Numbered from the stretch's first letter, positions 7,354-14,131 are shown. The stretch: 64,000 nt of DNA from Microbulbifer pacificus (GCF_033723955.1 NZ_CP137555.1:676001-740000), one strand, 5' to 3'. Made by a program: numbers and translations. Notes: a model not told the origin generated them from the sequence alone.

Positions 7354-7413
7354 GCCTAACGCCGTCCCGCGGAGGCCCGAAGGGCCGTAGCAAACTGCCT
7401 GCGATTGTTAGAG
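7354..7413 (-). repeat. attC site of cassette 11, short form (60 bp)
   Basis: Ends GCCTAACG and GTTAGAG. It retains the GGCCCGAAGGGCC stem and the CTGCCTGCGATTGTTAG arm. The left L-box and the long hairpin are absent, as in the site at 2967-3025. Confidence 0.8.
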
Positions 7414-7422
7414 TTTGCTGAC

Positions 7423-7887
7423 TCAGAACCTGGAATCGTTCTCACATGGAACCCCGTCATTATCGCCATCCATTTTTGTATTTGGGCAGTTTCTTATAAA
7501 AAACACCGCCTCTTCTCTGGATGTCATTTGGCTACAATGCTGCCGGCCATCGCATTTGAAATGCGGACTTGAAAGATTGGATGAATAGAAATTTGAATTT
7601 TCAGGCCTTAATACGTTTAAGTTGGAGAAGCTTGAACTTACCGAGCCCGGCAATTCCAAACCGCCATTTGCATACGCCAACCCCAAGATTACAAGAATTC
7701 CCAAAAGTTGGAGCTTGAATGGACCTTTTGCATCTTGCCAATGGACGATTAAATAAATTATGGAAACTGGTGCAATGAGCAGTACTGCAAGCCCCCAGAG
7801 GATGCCTGTTCTAAAGGCCGCTATAAGTAGGCCGATTCCGCCGATAATAAATATCCCAAGGCCTACGTAAAAAATTATCTCTGCCAC
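7423..7887 (-). CDS. Membrane protein with C-terminal Excalibur calcium-binding domain (integron cassette 11)
   Basis: 154 residues. Two or three hydrophobic helices (about 4-24, 28-48 and 59-74) are followed by a Ser/Asn-rich linker. The C-terminal Excalibur domain runs from about residue 111: KCDGRQHCSQM, then EAVFFIRNCP and the EF-hand-like DGDNDGVPCE at 140-149. Excalibur domains bind calcium and are often on secreted or surface proteins, so the C-terminus is probably outside the cytoplasm. The pairing of polytopic N-terminus and Excalibur tail is visible; the role is unknown. Confidence 0.75.
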   Translation of the reverse strand: MAEIIFYVGLGIFIIGGIGLLIAAFRTGILWGLAVLLIAPVSIIYLIVHWQDAKGPFKLQLLGILVILGLAYANGGLELPGSVSSSFSNLNVLRPENSNFYSSNLSSPHFKCDGRQHCSQMTSREEAVFFIRNCPNTKMDGDNDGVPCENDSRF

Positions 7888-7905
7888 TCGATATTCCTTT
7901 GCGTA

Positions 7906-7992
7906 CTCTAACGCTCGGTTTAGGGGCGGCTGGAGCGTAGCGGAAGCCGTCCCAGCCGCGTATTTCGCGGCGATTACAACCGCTTGTTAGGC
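7906..7992 (-). repeat. attC site of cassette 10 (87 bp)
   Basis: Ends CTCTAACG and GTTAGGC, with inner cggcggctggagcg and ccgcgtatttcgcgg stems. Nearly the same sequence as the attC at 3483-3568. Confidence 0.8.
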
Positions 7993-7998
7993 ATCTGG

Positions 7999-8406
7999 CT
8001 AACCACGCAACGCCTCTTCGTATTGCACCCTATCAAAAACAAACTCTTCGGGTATTTGTTGCCACTGCAATTCACGATCAACATCTAGTCCGTTTTCATA
8101 GCGCCAGTCAGACCAGCAATAGCAATCACCTTGCTTAGAAACACGGACAGTGATAGCACCACAATTGATATCTCGACAGAGCTCACATGCTAGAACTGCA
8201 TTCCGCCCGGATTCGAGCTCCGGCAGAGACCTACATAGGAATCTACTGACACACTCATTGTGATCCAGACCTCCAAACACAGATAACTGTGTGGGGTGGA
8301 GGCCTTTCCTACTCACAAAATATTTATTTAATGCTTGGCCATCTATGTAGATGTCCAAGTACTTTTCTCCATTATAGGTAGAGGGCACTAATTCGATCTT
8401 ATTCAT
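7999..8406 (-). CDS. Conserved hypothetical protein ending in an FVFDRxQYEEAL motif (integron cassette 10)
   Basis: 135-residue soluble protein starting MNKIELVPSTYNG at 8406; a longer reading begins inside the neighbouring attC and is rejected. The centre has a cluster of cysteines (LACELCRDINCG and DCYCW), followed by a Trp-rich stretch and the C-terminal EFVFDRVQYEEALRG. I recall this layout from a family of small uncharacterised bacterial proteins, sometimes labelled oxidoreductase without evidence. Function unknown; the cysteines may bind a metal. Confidence 0.6.
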   Translation of the reverse strand: MNKIELVPSTYNGEKYLDIYIDGQALNKYFVSRKGLHPTQLSVFGGLDHNECVSRFLCRSLPELESGRNAVLACELCRDINCGAITVRVSKQGDCYCWSDWRYENGLDVDRELQWQQIPEEFVFDRVQYEEALRG

Positions 8407-8421
8407 ATACCGGCTATCCGT

Positions 8422-8565
8422 GCCTAACGCCCGCAACAGGGGCGAGCAATGCTATGCACATTTTGTGCGAATATGGGAGCGCAGCGACCCGCACAAAATG
8501 TGCATAGCGTTGGGCGTCCCGCGGAGGCCCAAAGGGCCGTAGCAAACTGCTTGCGTTTGTTAAGC
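8422..8565 (-). repeat. attC site of cassette 9 (long type)
   Basis: A 144-bp site from GCCTAACG to GTTAAGC. The core gagcaatgctatgcacat and its partner are almost identical to the attC at 11259-11402. The side stem is ggcccaaagggcc. Confidence 0.85.
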
Positions 8566-9144
8566 ATTTGACGCTGAAACTGGGTGCTGGGGAGCTGGAA
8601 TCCCAAGCTTTGTGAAAAAGAACGTCACTGTTAAGGCCCGTATGCCTCTCGCCGCAATTTCCAACATTGCATAATCATCCGTGGTATTTTCTCTGCCCAG
8701 AGTTGGATGAGCTATCTCTTTATGCCCTATGTGAATAATTCTTGCTAGTGACATCTCCGCCTCTTCTTTCGGACCAGGGTAAAGACTGTATACATCTTCA
8801 ATACTAACCTTGGATAGTTTTCCACTGGTGCCTTCGAAGTCCTCTATGAAGAGGTCATCATCATATCTTCTTCCATTTCTTTCACTCAATTTGTATGGGT
8901 TTCCTTTTTCTACCTTTAAACCCAAAAATTCGAGCAAAGCTCTTGCATTAATAATTCCAGCTTCGACAGCACCATTCGCTATGAATGAAGTATTTCCTCG
9001 CACCTTGAGCTTGCCTTCGACGAAAAGCTCAAAGGGTTTGCTGCCCTCTTCAAAGATAAGAGTGTCTAGCACGAAATGCATGATATCTACCATGCCTAAC
9101 CGGTGAGGAATGATTGAACTTATATACTCTTCTTTAGTTCTCAT
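8560..9144 (-). CDS. Hypothetical protein (integron cassette 9)
   Basis: 194-residue soluble protein starting MRTKEEYISSIIPHRLGM. No domain is recognised. There is a conserved-looking middle with KLSERNGRRYDDDLFIEDFEG, a helical segment containing IIHIGHKEIAHPTLGREN (three His in a helix-like spacing) and a hydrophobic C-terminal region ALTVTFFFTKLG. It reads with the array and its stop lies in the attC. Function unknown. Confidence 0.65.
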   Translation of the reverse strand: MRTKEEYISSIIPHRLGMVDIMHFVLDTLIFEEGSKPFELFVEGKLKVRGNTSFIANGAVEAGIINARALLEFLGLKVEKGNPYKLSERNGRRYDDDLFIEDFEGTSGKLSKVSIEDVYSLYPGPKEEAEMSLARIIHIGHKEIAHPTLGRENTTDDYAMLEIAARGIRALTVTFFFTKLGIPAPQHPVSASNA

Positions 9145-9147
9145 TTT

Positions 9148-9236
9148 GCTTAACGTTCTAATAACCGGCAGCCGAAGCGTAGCGTAGGCTGTCCGGCGCG
9201 CGCCTTTCGCGCGCGAAGTTCATTAGCTTGTTATAC
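9148..9236 (-). repeat. attC site of cassette 8 (89 bp)
   Basis: Ends GCTTAACG and GTTATAC. Strong inner palindrome cggcgcgcgcctttcgcgcgcg; not of the long class. Confidence 0.8.
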
Positions 9237-9464
9237 GTATTGCTGCCCATAAATCACCAAGGCAGCAGAAACAATGACGGAGGCGAAGATCGAGAAGTTT
9301 AGCCTCTTTAACCATACCTCATTCTCTCTATTCTTAAAGCGAACAAATGCTCCGATAAGCGAAAGAGCCAAGAGAAGGATCATGACTGGCATAAAGTCAG
9401 TTAAAACTGCCCAAGCCGTCATTGCGATGATGCCCAGCGGAGCCAGGAAAGCAAAATCCTTCAA
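9231..9464 (-). CDS. Small membrane protein, probable TTG start (integron cassette 8)
   Basis: 77 residues with three hydrophobic stretches (about 4-20, 24-42 and 55-72) separated by charged loops (RFKNRENEVWLKR). No ATG is in frame within the cassette. TTG at 9462-9464 has GGAG six bases upstream and is preferred; a GTG start at 9497 would lie inside the attC. Not recognised; inner-membrane location is inferred from hydrophobicity. Confidence 0.55.
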   Translation of the reverse strand: MKDFAFLAPLGIIAMTAWAVLTDFMPVMILLLALSLIGAFVRFKNRENEVWLKRLNFSIFASVIVSAALVIYGQQYV

Positions 9465-9484
9465 TTCATTCTCCGATCTAATAC

Positions 9485-9629
9485 GTATAACGCCCACGGC
9501 AGGGGCGGCTTACCTTATGCGCAATTTACGCGAAAATGGGAGCGAAGCGACCCGCGTAAAACGTGCATAAGGTAAGCCGTCCCGCGGAGGCCCGAAGGGC
9601 CGGAGCATCACTGCCCGTGATTGTTATGT
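9485..9629 (-). repeat. attC site of cassette 7 (long type)
   Basis: A 145-bp site from GTATAACG to GTTATGT, with the long stem ggcttaccttatgcg / gcataaggtaagcc and the side stem GGCCCGAAGGGCC. Confidence 0.85.
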
Positions 9630-9857
9630 GGAATCTGGCACATGGCCTAACCAACGCGCTATAAGTACCAGCAACAGAGAAAGTACCCACGCTGGCCAGG
9701 CCCCTTCTACCGTACGGAACAATGCGACAACACCTTGAGAATCAACCATATCTGGGCCGAGACCATCTCTCAAGACGTAGCTAATTGCGCCCCCTAGCAC
9801 GAAGATCAAAATTGACAGGAAGTACGCGACTCTTCTTCCGATTAACTTCGCTTTCAT
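9624..9857 (-). CDS. Small two-helix membrane protein (integron cassette 7)
   Basis: 77 residues starting MKAKLIGRRV. Two transmembrane segments are seen, about residues 10-29 and 53-70, linked by a polar loop of roughly 23 residues. The basic N-terminus suggests that end is cytoplasmic. No family is recognised. Confidence 0.6.
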   Translation of the reverse strand: MKAKLIGRRVAYFLSILIFVLGGAISYVLRDGLGPDMVDSQGVVALFRTVEGAWPAWVLSLLLVLIARWLGHVPDST

Positions 9858-9891
9858 TTTCTATATATTTCTAGCTGCGTTTTCGATGGAC

Positions 9892-10036
9892 ACATAACGC
9901 CCACAGCAGGGGCGACTTACCTTGTGCGCGTTTTGCGCGAAAATGGGAGCCAAGCGACCTGCGCAAAATGTGCACAAGGTAAGGCGTCCCGCGGAGGCCC
10001 GAAGGGCCGGAGCTTCACTGCCTGTGATTGTTATGT
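9892..10036 (-). repeat. attC site of cassette 6 (long type)
   Basis: A 145-bp site from ACATAACG to GTTATGT. Complete long stem, side stem GGCCCGAAGGGCC and both L/R arms are present; a good reference copy for this array. Confidence 0.9.
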
Positions 10037-10297
10037 GTTGCTTGCGACAAAGCTCGATAAATATTCTCTTGCATCCTCAAAAGTTGGCAGAATTGCCTTC
10101 TCATTTTCCGGGCACCAAACTGGAAGGCGCCACTGATGATCTCGTTGCTTTCTAAATGAATAAGGTAGATAGCAACCATCAGCTCTTTGATAAATTATTT
10201 CTAGGCGATCCAGCTTCTTGCTATAGCTTTCATGCACCACTCTAGATGAATCATCTTCTTCAATGTTAAGCCAAATTGCTTCGTACTTTTCTTCCAT
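10031..10297 (-). CDS. Hypothetical protein (integron cassette 6)
   Basis: 88-residue soluble acidic protein (MEEKYEAIWLNIEED...). It looks like a small alpha/beta protein with aromatic strands (LEIIYQRADGCYLPYS) and a C-terminal helix. No motif is recognised and no signal peptide is seen. The stop overlaps the attC right end. Confidence 0.6.
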   Translation of the reverse strand: MEEKYEAIWLNIEEDDSSRVVHESYSKKLDRLEIIYQRADGCYLPYSFRKQRDHQWRLPVWCPENEKAILPTFEDAREYLSSFVASNT

Positions 10298-10307
10298 GAC
10301 TACTTAC

Positions 10308-10452
10308 ACATAACGCTGCCAGCAGGGGCAGCTTACCTTGTGCGCGTTTTGCGCGAAACTGGGAGCGCAGCGACCCGCGAAAAACGTGCACAAGGTAAAC
10401 TGTCCCGCGGAGGGCCGAAGGCCCGGAGCATTACTGCCTGGCCTTGTTATAG
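10308..10452 (-). repeat. attC site of cassette 5 (long type)
   Basis: A 145-bp site from ACATAACG to GTTATAG, with long stem gcagcttaccttgtgcg and side stem gagggccgaaggccc. Confidence 0.85.
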
Positions 10453-10475
10453 GGCACCTCACTCGATACTTTAAT

Positions 10476-10673
10476 TTATGCATAACCATATATGCCGGGA
10501 TCACTGAATATTGCAGCTACCGTATTCTGCGCCTGCTCTATTGAAAGCTCAGCACGTAGTAAAATAGCAACTGCCTCCCTCTCGTCCCGCGCCAATATCG
10601 CAGCATCGAATTGCTTGATGAGCCCGACATTAAAAAGGCGCTCGTTTATCGTCATTCCAGCGAGTTCGCTCAT
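10476..10673 (-). CDS. Small conserved hypothetical protein (integron cassette 5)
   Basis: 65 residues. The pattern INERLFNVGLIKQFDAA...RDEREAVAILLRAELSIEQAQ...DPGIYGY is one I recall from short uncharacterised proteins in many bacteria, often near toxin-like or phage genes. It appears all-helical. No catalytic residues are evident. Function unknown; an anti-toxin or immunity role is only a guess. Confidence 0.6.
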   Translation of the reverse strand: MSELAGMTINERLFNVGLIKQFDAAILARDEREAVAILLRAELSIEQAQNTVAAIFSDPGIYGYA

Positions 10674-10688
10674 AGTCAGATGGACGCC

Positions 10689-10805
10689 CTATAACGCCGC
10701 GCTCAGGGGCGGCTTACTTTGTGTATTTTATGTGCAACAATGGAGCGAAGCGACGGCGCATAAAGTGCACAAAGTAAGCCGTCCCGTTGCAGCGCATTGT
10801 TATGC
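10689..10805 (-). repeat. attC site of cassette 4 (117 bp)
   Basis: Ends CTATAACG and GTTATGC. It has the long stem ggcttactttgtgtatttt with partner, and the short side stem is reduced to gttgcagcgc, as in the attC at 6828-6946. Confidence 0.8.
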
Positions 10806-10807
10806 GC

Positions 10808-11248
10808 TTACTCTGAGCGCCATAGGACCTCTGTTAAAACTGGAAACTCACCGTAACTCAGCACAATTTCTTTTTCCAAACTGTCATTTAACCCGCTAAA
10901 TCCAAGGTAAACATAGTGATCGAAGCAACCCTGCACCATAATGTTGCCCTGCTTAGGTCTTACCTTTACCACCTTTAAATCATTGAATTCATCAGGCAGC
11001 TCATTATTTTGTAGCCTGGAGTATCCACCGAACGGCGTATCTTCACTCAGAGAGTAGTCATGCATTTGAAGGTAGAGCAACTCCAAACGCTCTTCAGATA
11101 GTGAGCGCGCATATCTAACAGCCTCAGAGTCTTCATCACAAGAAGGACGGTCCCAGCCAAAAATAAACCCGCCCAAAATGAAAAAGAACAGGCAAATACC
11201 AAGAAATGCCGATGTTAAGATTCCTATAAGTTTGAGAGTAAACTTCAT
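10808..11248 (-). CDS. Membrane-anchored hypothetical protein (integron cassette 4)
   Basis: 146 residues. A single hydrophobic helix at about 7-31 (LIGILTSAFLGICLFFFILGGF) is followed by a hydrophilic domain of about 115 residues with many charged residues, which would face the periplasm if the helix is an uncleaved signal anchor. No domain is recognised. Confidence 0.6.
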   Translation of the reverse strand: MKFTLKLIGILTSAFLGICLFFFILGGFIFGWDRPSCDEDSEAVRYARSLSEERLELLYLQMHDYSLSEDTPFGGYSRLQNNELPDEFNDLKVVKVRPKQGNIMVQGCFDHYVYLGFSGLNDSLEKEIVLSYGEFPVLTEVLWRSE

Positions 11249-11258
11249 CAGTCTCTAC

Positions 11259-11402
11259 GCATAACGCCCGCAGCAGGGGCGACCAATGCTATGCACATTT
11301 TGTGCGAATATGGGAGCGCAGCGACCCGCACAAAATGTGCATAGCGTTGGGCGTCCCGCGGAGGCCCGAAGGGCCGGAGCATCCTGCCTGCGATTGTTAT
11401 AT
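11259..11402 (-). repeat. attC site of cassette 3 (long type)
   Basis: A 144-bp site from GCATAACG to GTTATAT. Its core is almost identical to the attC at 8422-8565 (ccaatgctatgcacatttt), with side stem GGCCCGAAGGGCC. Confidence 0.85.
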
Positions 11403-11813
11403 GTGATACCACCATTTTTCACTAATTTTTCCGTGATATTCCTTACCGCTCCGCACCAATACTCTCACAAAACAGGCTGGATTTGACGTGTTTCCAAACT
11501 GCAACTCCAACCCTCCAATGTCTATGCCTGAGCTGCTACCAGACTTGATACTGGTGTCTTTCATGTCCATGGAATACAAATGGTTTCTCATATGGTCAAG
11601 GAAATCGATTCTTCCTACGATCTGTTCTCTAAAGGAATTATTTTTGAGTATCACCATCAATGGTGATCTTCTATGCGAACAGTATTTGCCTTGATAGTTT
11701 TTATAGGCTTTTACAACCAAAAAACCACATATGAGTCTCTTCCATGCGACATATTGGGTTATCACGACAACGATGACCAGAAGGGTCCAAATAATTAGCT
11801 CGTCAGTTTTCAT
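11397..11813 (-). CDS. Membrane-anchored hypothetical protein (integron cassette 3)
   Basis: 138 residues. One N-terminal transmembrane segment (about 6-28, IIWTLLVIVVVITQYVAW) is followed by a basic soluble domain with GIDIGGLELQFGN and RVLVRSGKEYHG. Not recognised. The stop codon lies in the attC right end. Confidence 0.6.
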   Translation of the reverse strand: MKTDELIIWTLLVIVVVITQYVAWKRLICGFLVVKAYKNYQGKYCSHRRSPLMVILKNNSFREQIVGRIDFLDHMRNHLYSMDMKDTSIKSGSSSGIDIGGLELQFGNTSNPACFVRVLVRSGKEYHGKISEKWWYHI

Positions 11814-11817
11814 TTAC

Positions 11818-11962
11818 ATATAACGCCGCCAGCAGGGGCAGCTTACCTTGTGCACGTTTTGCGCGAAAATAGGAGCGTAGCGACCCGCGCAAAACGTGCA
11901 CAAGGTAAGCTGTCCCGCGGAGGGCCGAAGGCCCGGAGCTTTACTGCCTGGCATTGTTATGT
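11818..11962 (-). repeat. attC site of cassette 2 (long type)
   Basis: A 145-bp site from ATATAACG to GTTATGT, with long stem gcagcttaccttgtgcacg and side stem gagggccgaaggccc; close to the attC at 10308-10452. Confidence 0.85.
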
Positions 11963-12201
11963 TTTTTCCTATTCAGGCTAAAAATACCAATTAAAAATAA
12001 CCCGAACACACTTATTTGGCTTAATTTCCTATCTAAAACCCCTACCAAATAGCTGACATCACCTGAGCTAGCCCCCTTAACCTTAAGTATTTCATCGAGT
12101 AGTTCTCGCATTGTTTGTACATGAAGGAAAAGAGTCGAAAAAAGCAGTAATAGCAATATTTCCGGAAGATATCTTAATGTGAAATTCTTAATAATTAGCA
12201 A
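11941..12201 (-). CDS. Small membrane protein (integron cassette 2)
   Basis: 86 residues with hydrophobic segments at about 11-28 (LPEILLLLLFSTLFLHV) and 63-76 (ISVFGLFLIGIFSL), separated by a polar linker. The frame runs through the R'' box of the attC before its stop, so the last residues (HNNARQ) are encoded by the recombination site. Not recognised. Confidence 0.55.
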   Translation of the reverse strand: MLIIKNFTLRYLPEILLLLLFSTLFLHVQTMRELLDEILKVKGASSGDVSYLVGVLDRKLSQISVFGLFLIGIFSLNRKKHNNARQ

Positions 12202-12219
12202 AGTGAGATTCTCAGTAAA

Positions 12220-12312
12220 ACATAACGCCCACAGCAGGGGCGGCCGACGCGTAGCGTAGGCCGTCCCGCAGAGGCCCGAAGGGCCGGCGCAAACTGCCTG
12301 TGATTGTTATGA
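12220..12312 (-). repeat. attC site of cassette 1 (93 bp)
   Basis: Ends ACATAACG and GTTATGA. It keeps both L-boxes and the GGCCCGAAGGGCC side stem; the long hairpin is shortened to ggccgacgcgtagcgtaggcc. Confidence 0.85.
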
Positions 12313-12750
12313 GCAGGAGCGCTCATAGGTAAAAACGTAGCCATCATATAGCTCGAATATTTTATTAGAGTTCACTATTTCAATATAAGTGTATGGATCT
12401 TCCTCATCTTTATTTTCATAAACCTCAATTTTCTTAACAAGCTTACGATCCGGGTATACACCATAAAATACCGAATCTTTCTGCCTGATATTTCCCTCTT
12501 CGTGGTCGGCGAAATTTTCTACAGTTAATTTATAGATAGGATTGTAAATCACGCTCGAGAGGGAGCTAAATTCATTTTTTGAAATTAAAACTTTGGTCCC
12601 AAGCCAATTTTTAGCCTCTTCCTCAGGGATTATTGAGCCACGAAAGGTGTCCATTTTCACTACGCACCATTCCCCAAAGAAGTCTTTAAATGGTTCTTCT
12701 GCAGAAATATTGAAGGAAACCAACATAAATATGAGTGGTAATAGTCTCAT
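12307..12750 (-). CDS. Secreted or periplasmic hypothetical protein (integron cassette 1, attI-proximal)
   Basis: 147 residues with a signal peptide (MRLLPLIFMLVSFNISA, cleavage near 17). The mature domain starts EEPFKDFFGEWCVVKMD and ends YVFTYERSCS, so the two cysteines near its ends could form a disulfide. Not recognised. As the first cassette it is the one most strongly served by the cassette promoter. Confidence 0.65.
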   Translation of the reverse strand: MRLLPLIFMLVSFNISAEEPFKDFFGEWCVVKMDTFRGSIIPEEEAKNWLGTKVLISKNEFSSLSSVIYNPIYKLTVENFADHEEGNIRQKDSVFYGVYPDRKLVKKIEVYENKDEEDPYTYIEIVNSNKIFELYDGYVFTYERSCS

Positions 12751-12830
12751 TTTTTATCGCTCATAACAGTTTATTCAAGGGCCATTGGCCTTATATCTCT
12801 TTCGCAACTATTTCTTGTCGCCAACTTAAC
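12751..12830 (-). other. Probable attI recombination site
   Basis: On the minus strand ACTGTTATGA (12761-12770) provides the GTTAT crossover core just before the first cassette. It is not flanked by an attC-like palindrome on the integrase side, as expected for attI. The exact right limit cannot be set from sequence alone. Confidence 0.65.
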
Positions 12831-13021
12831 CCTGGAAACTGATTTCTCTTTAAAATCAATGGGTTATTAATTTCAAGCCCAGTACTTTTCCAAATTAGAA
12901 CGAATCATCGTTCTCCAATGAGTTTATCCAATGGCTTTTGAGCATATTTGAATGTCCTTAAAAGTCAACGACTTACACGCTCTCTTCCAGAAATAGTGGA
13001 CTGTTCAATATATTTCGGTGA
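12831..13021. other. Leader region between attI and intI
   Basis: An AT-rich stretch with no credible gene on either strand. It should hold the cassette promoter and integrase-binding sites. Confidence 0.5.
12941..12968 (-). promoter_or_regulatory. Candidate cassette promoter (Pc)
   Basis: On the minus strand TTGACT (12963-12968) and TATGCT (12941-12946) are separated by 16 bases, reading toward the first cassette, with a leader of about 170 bases. It is the best sigma-70 pair I find in this region; not proven. Confidence 0.45.
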
Positions 13022-13046
13022 TTGACGGAATCCTATACTGCGACCA

Positions 13047-13062
13047 CTGTATATAAAAACAG
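13047..13062 (+). promoter_or_regulatory. LexA-type SOS box upstream of intI
   Basis: CTGTATATAAAAACAG matches the LexA consensus CTGT-N8-ACAG exactly. It lies 17 bases before the ATG and overlaps a plausible -10 (TATATA). A TTGACG element is at 13022-13027, with a long spacer. SOS control of integrase genes is established for other integrons. Confidence 0.8.
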
Positions 13063-13078
13063 TAGACGAGAGGCCGTC

Positions 13079-14122
13079 ATGGATGACATTCGCCATGCAA
13101 TACCCAGCTCTTCCGAACGCTTTATGCCGTTGCTTAGACGGCATATGCGGGAATCTGGACTTGCATATCGCTCAGAGCAGACTTACACGCACTGGATCAA
13201 ACGGTTCATTCATTACCACAAGCTTCGTCATCCAAGGGATATGGGGGTTGTGGAGGTGGAAGAGTTTTTGACCTATCTGTCCGTTGACAAGTTTTGTGCA
13301 ATTAACACTCAGAAAATTGTATTAAATGCTCTCGTATATCTTTACAAGCGCTATCTGGAATTAAGCCTTGAGGGGCTTAACTTTAAACCGGCGCGACAAT
13401 ATCGGCGTCTACCCGTGGTATACAGCCAATCTGAAATCCAGGCGATTCTTGTGCACTTGAACGGAACACACCGTCTTTTAGTGGAACTTATGTATGGTGC
13501 CGGGCTTCGCAGTGCCGAGTTACTTTCCCTTCGAATCAAGGATATAGACTTCGGCAGCAATAATATTGTGGTGAGAAGTGGCAAGGGAAATAAGGATCGC
13601 ACTACGATTCTTCCTCAGGCTCTCATTCCTGCATTGAGGCGGCAGATTGAGAAAGTGAGGATACTTCACGCGGAAGACGTTGCTGCCGGCTTTGGGGAGG
13701 TATATCTGCCTGACGCGCTGGAGCGGAAATATCCAAGAGCCGCTAGCGAAATTGCCTGGCAGTTCCTGTTCCCCTCCTCCAGAGTCGGGCCCTGCCCGCG
13801 GACAGGAGTTATTAGGCGCCACCATCTGCATCCGTCCGCGCTGGCTAAGCATATCCGCCATGCAGTCAAATCCGCGGGCGTACACAAGCCTGCTCGCGCG
13901 CACGCGTTTCGGCACAGTTTTGCAACGCACCTGCTGGAATCCGGTTACGACTTGAGGACTATCCAAGAGTTACTTGGCCACTCGGATATTTCTACTACCG
14001 AGATTTATACCCATGTGGTTAATCGAGGTGGGAAAGGAGTTCTTAGTCCAATGGATCGCCTGCCGACACCATTGGATTCAGGAGTTTCGGAACACTGCCC
14101 TGAATATCGCTTAGCCGGCTAA
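13079..14122 (+). CDS. intI: Integron integrase (tyrosine recombinase)
   Basis: 347-residue recombinase that joins cassettes at attI and attC. Catalytic residues are visible: Arg144 (GAGLRSAE), Lys169 region (SGKGNKDR), His275/Arg278 (HAFRH), His301 (LLGHSD) and nucleophile Tyr310 (IYTHV). The integron-specific insertion between the conserved boxes runs from about 196 to 232 (LHAEDVAAGFGEVYLP...KYPRA...WQFLFP) and separates IntI from phage or XerC/D recombinases. The start at 13079 has GAGAGG five bases upstream; a TTG reading from 13022 would cross the promoter and the LexA site. It is divergent from the cassettes, the classic layout, and appears intact. Confidence 0.95.
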   Translation: MDDIRHAIPSSSERFMPLLRRHMRESGLAYRSEQTYTHWIKRFIHYHKLRHPRDMGVVEVEEFLTYLSVDKFCAINTQKIVLNALVYLYKRYLELSLEGLNFKPARQYRRLPVVYSQSEIQAILVHLNGTHRLLVELMYGAGLRSAELLSLRIKDIDFGSNNIVVRSGKGNKDRTTILPQALIPALRRQIEKVRILHAEDVAAGFGEVYLPDALERKYPRAASEIAWQFLFPSSRVGPCPRTGVIRRHHLHPSALAKHIRHAVKSAGVHKPARAHAFRHSFATHLLESGYDLRTIQELLGHSDISTTEIYTHVVNRGGKGVLSPMDRLPTPLDSGVSEHCPEYRLAG

Positions 14123-14131
14123 GGCTGACCA

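Noticed and set aside
10476..10673. Toxin-antitoxin pair in the cassette array
   Set aside because: No adjacent pair of small genes with recognised toxin or antitoxin signatures was found; each cassette carries a single frame.
1628..12750. CRISPR array suggested by regularly repeated sequences
   Set aside because: The repeats are 60-145 bp, imperfect, palindromic and separated by genes of various lengths; ends match attC boxes. No cas genes.
13079..14122. Phage or genomic-island integrase
   Set aside because: The integron-specific insertion between catalytic boxes, the divergent cassettes and the attC sites point to IntI. No phage genes or direct-repeat att sites at tRNA-Arg were found.
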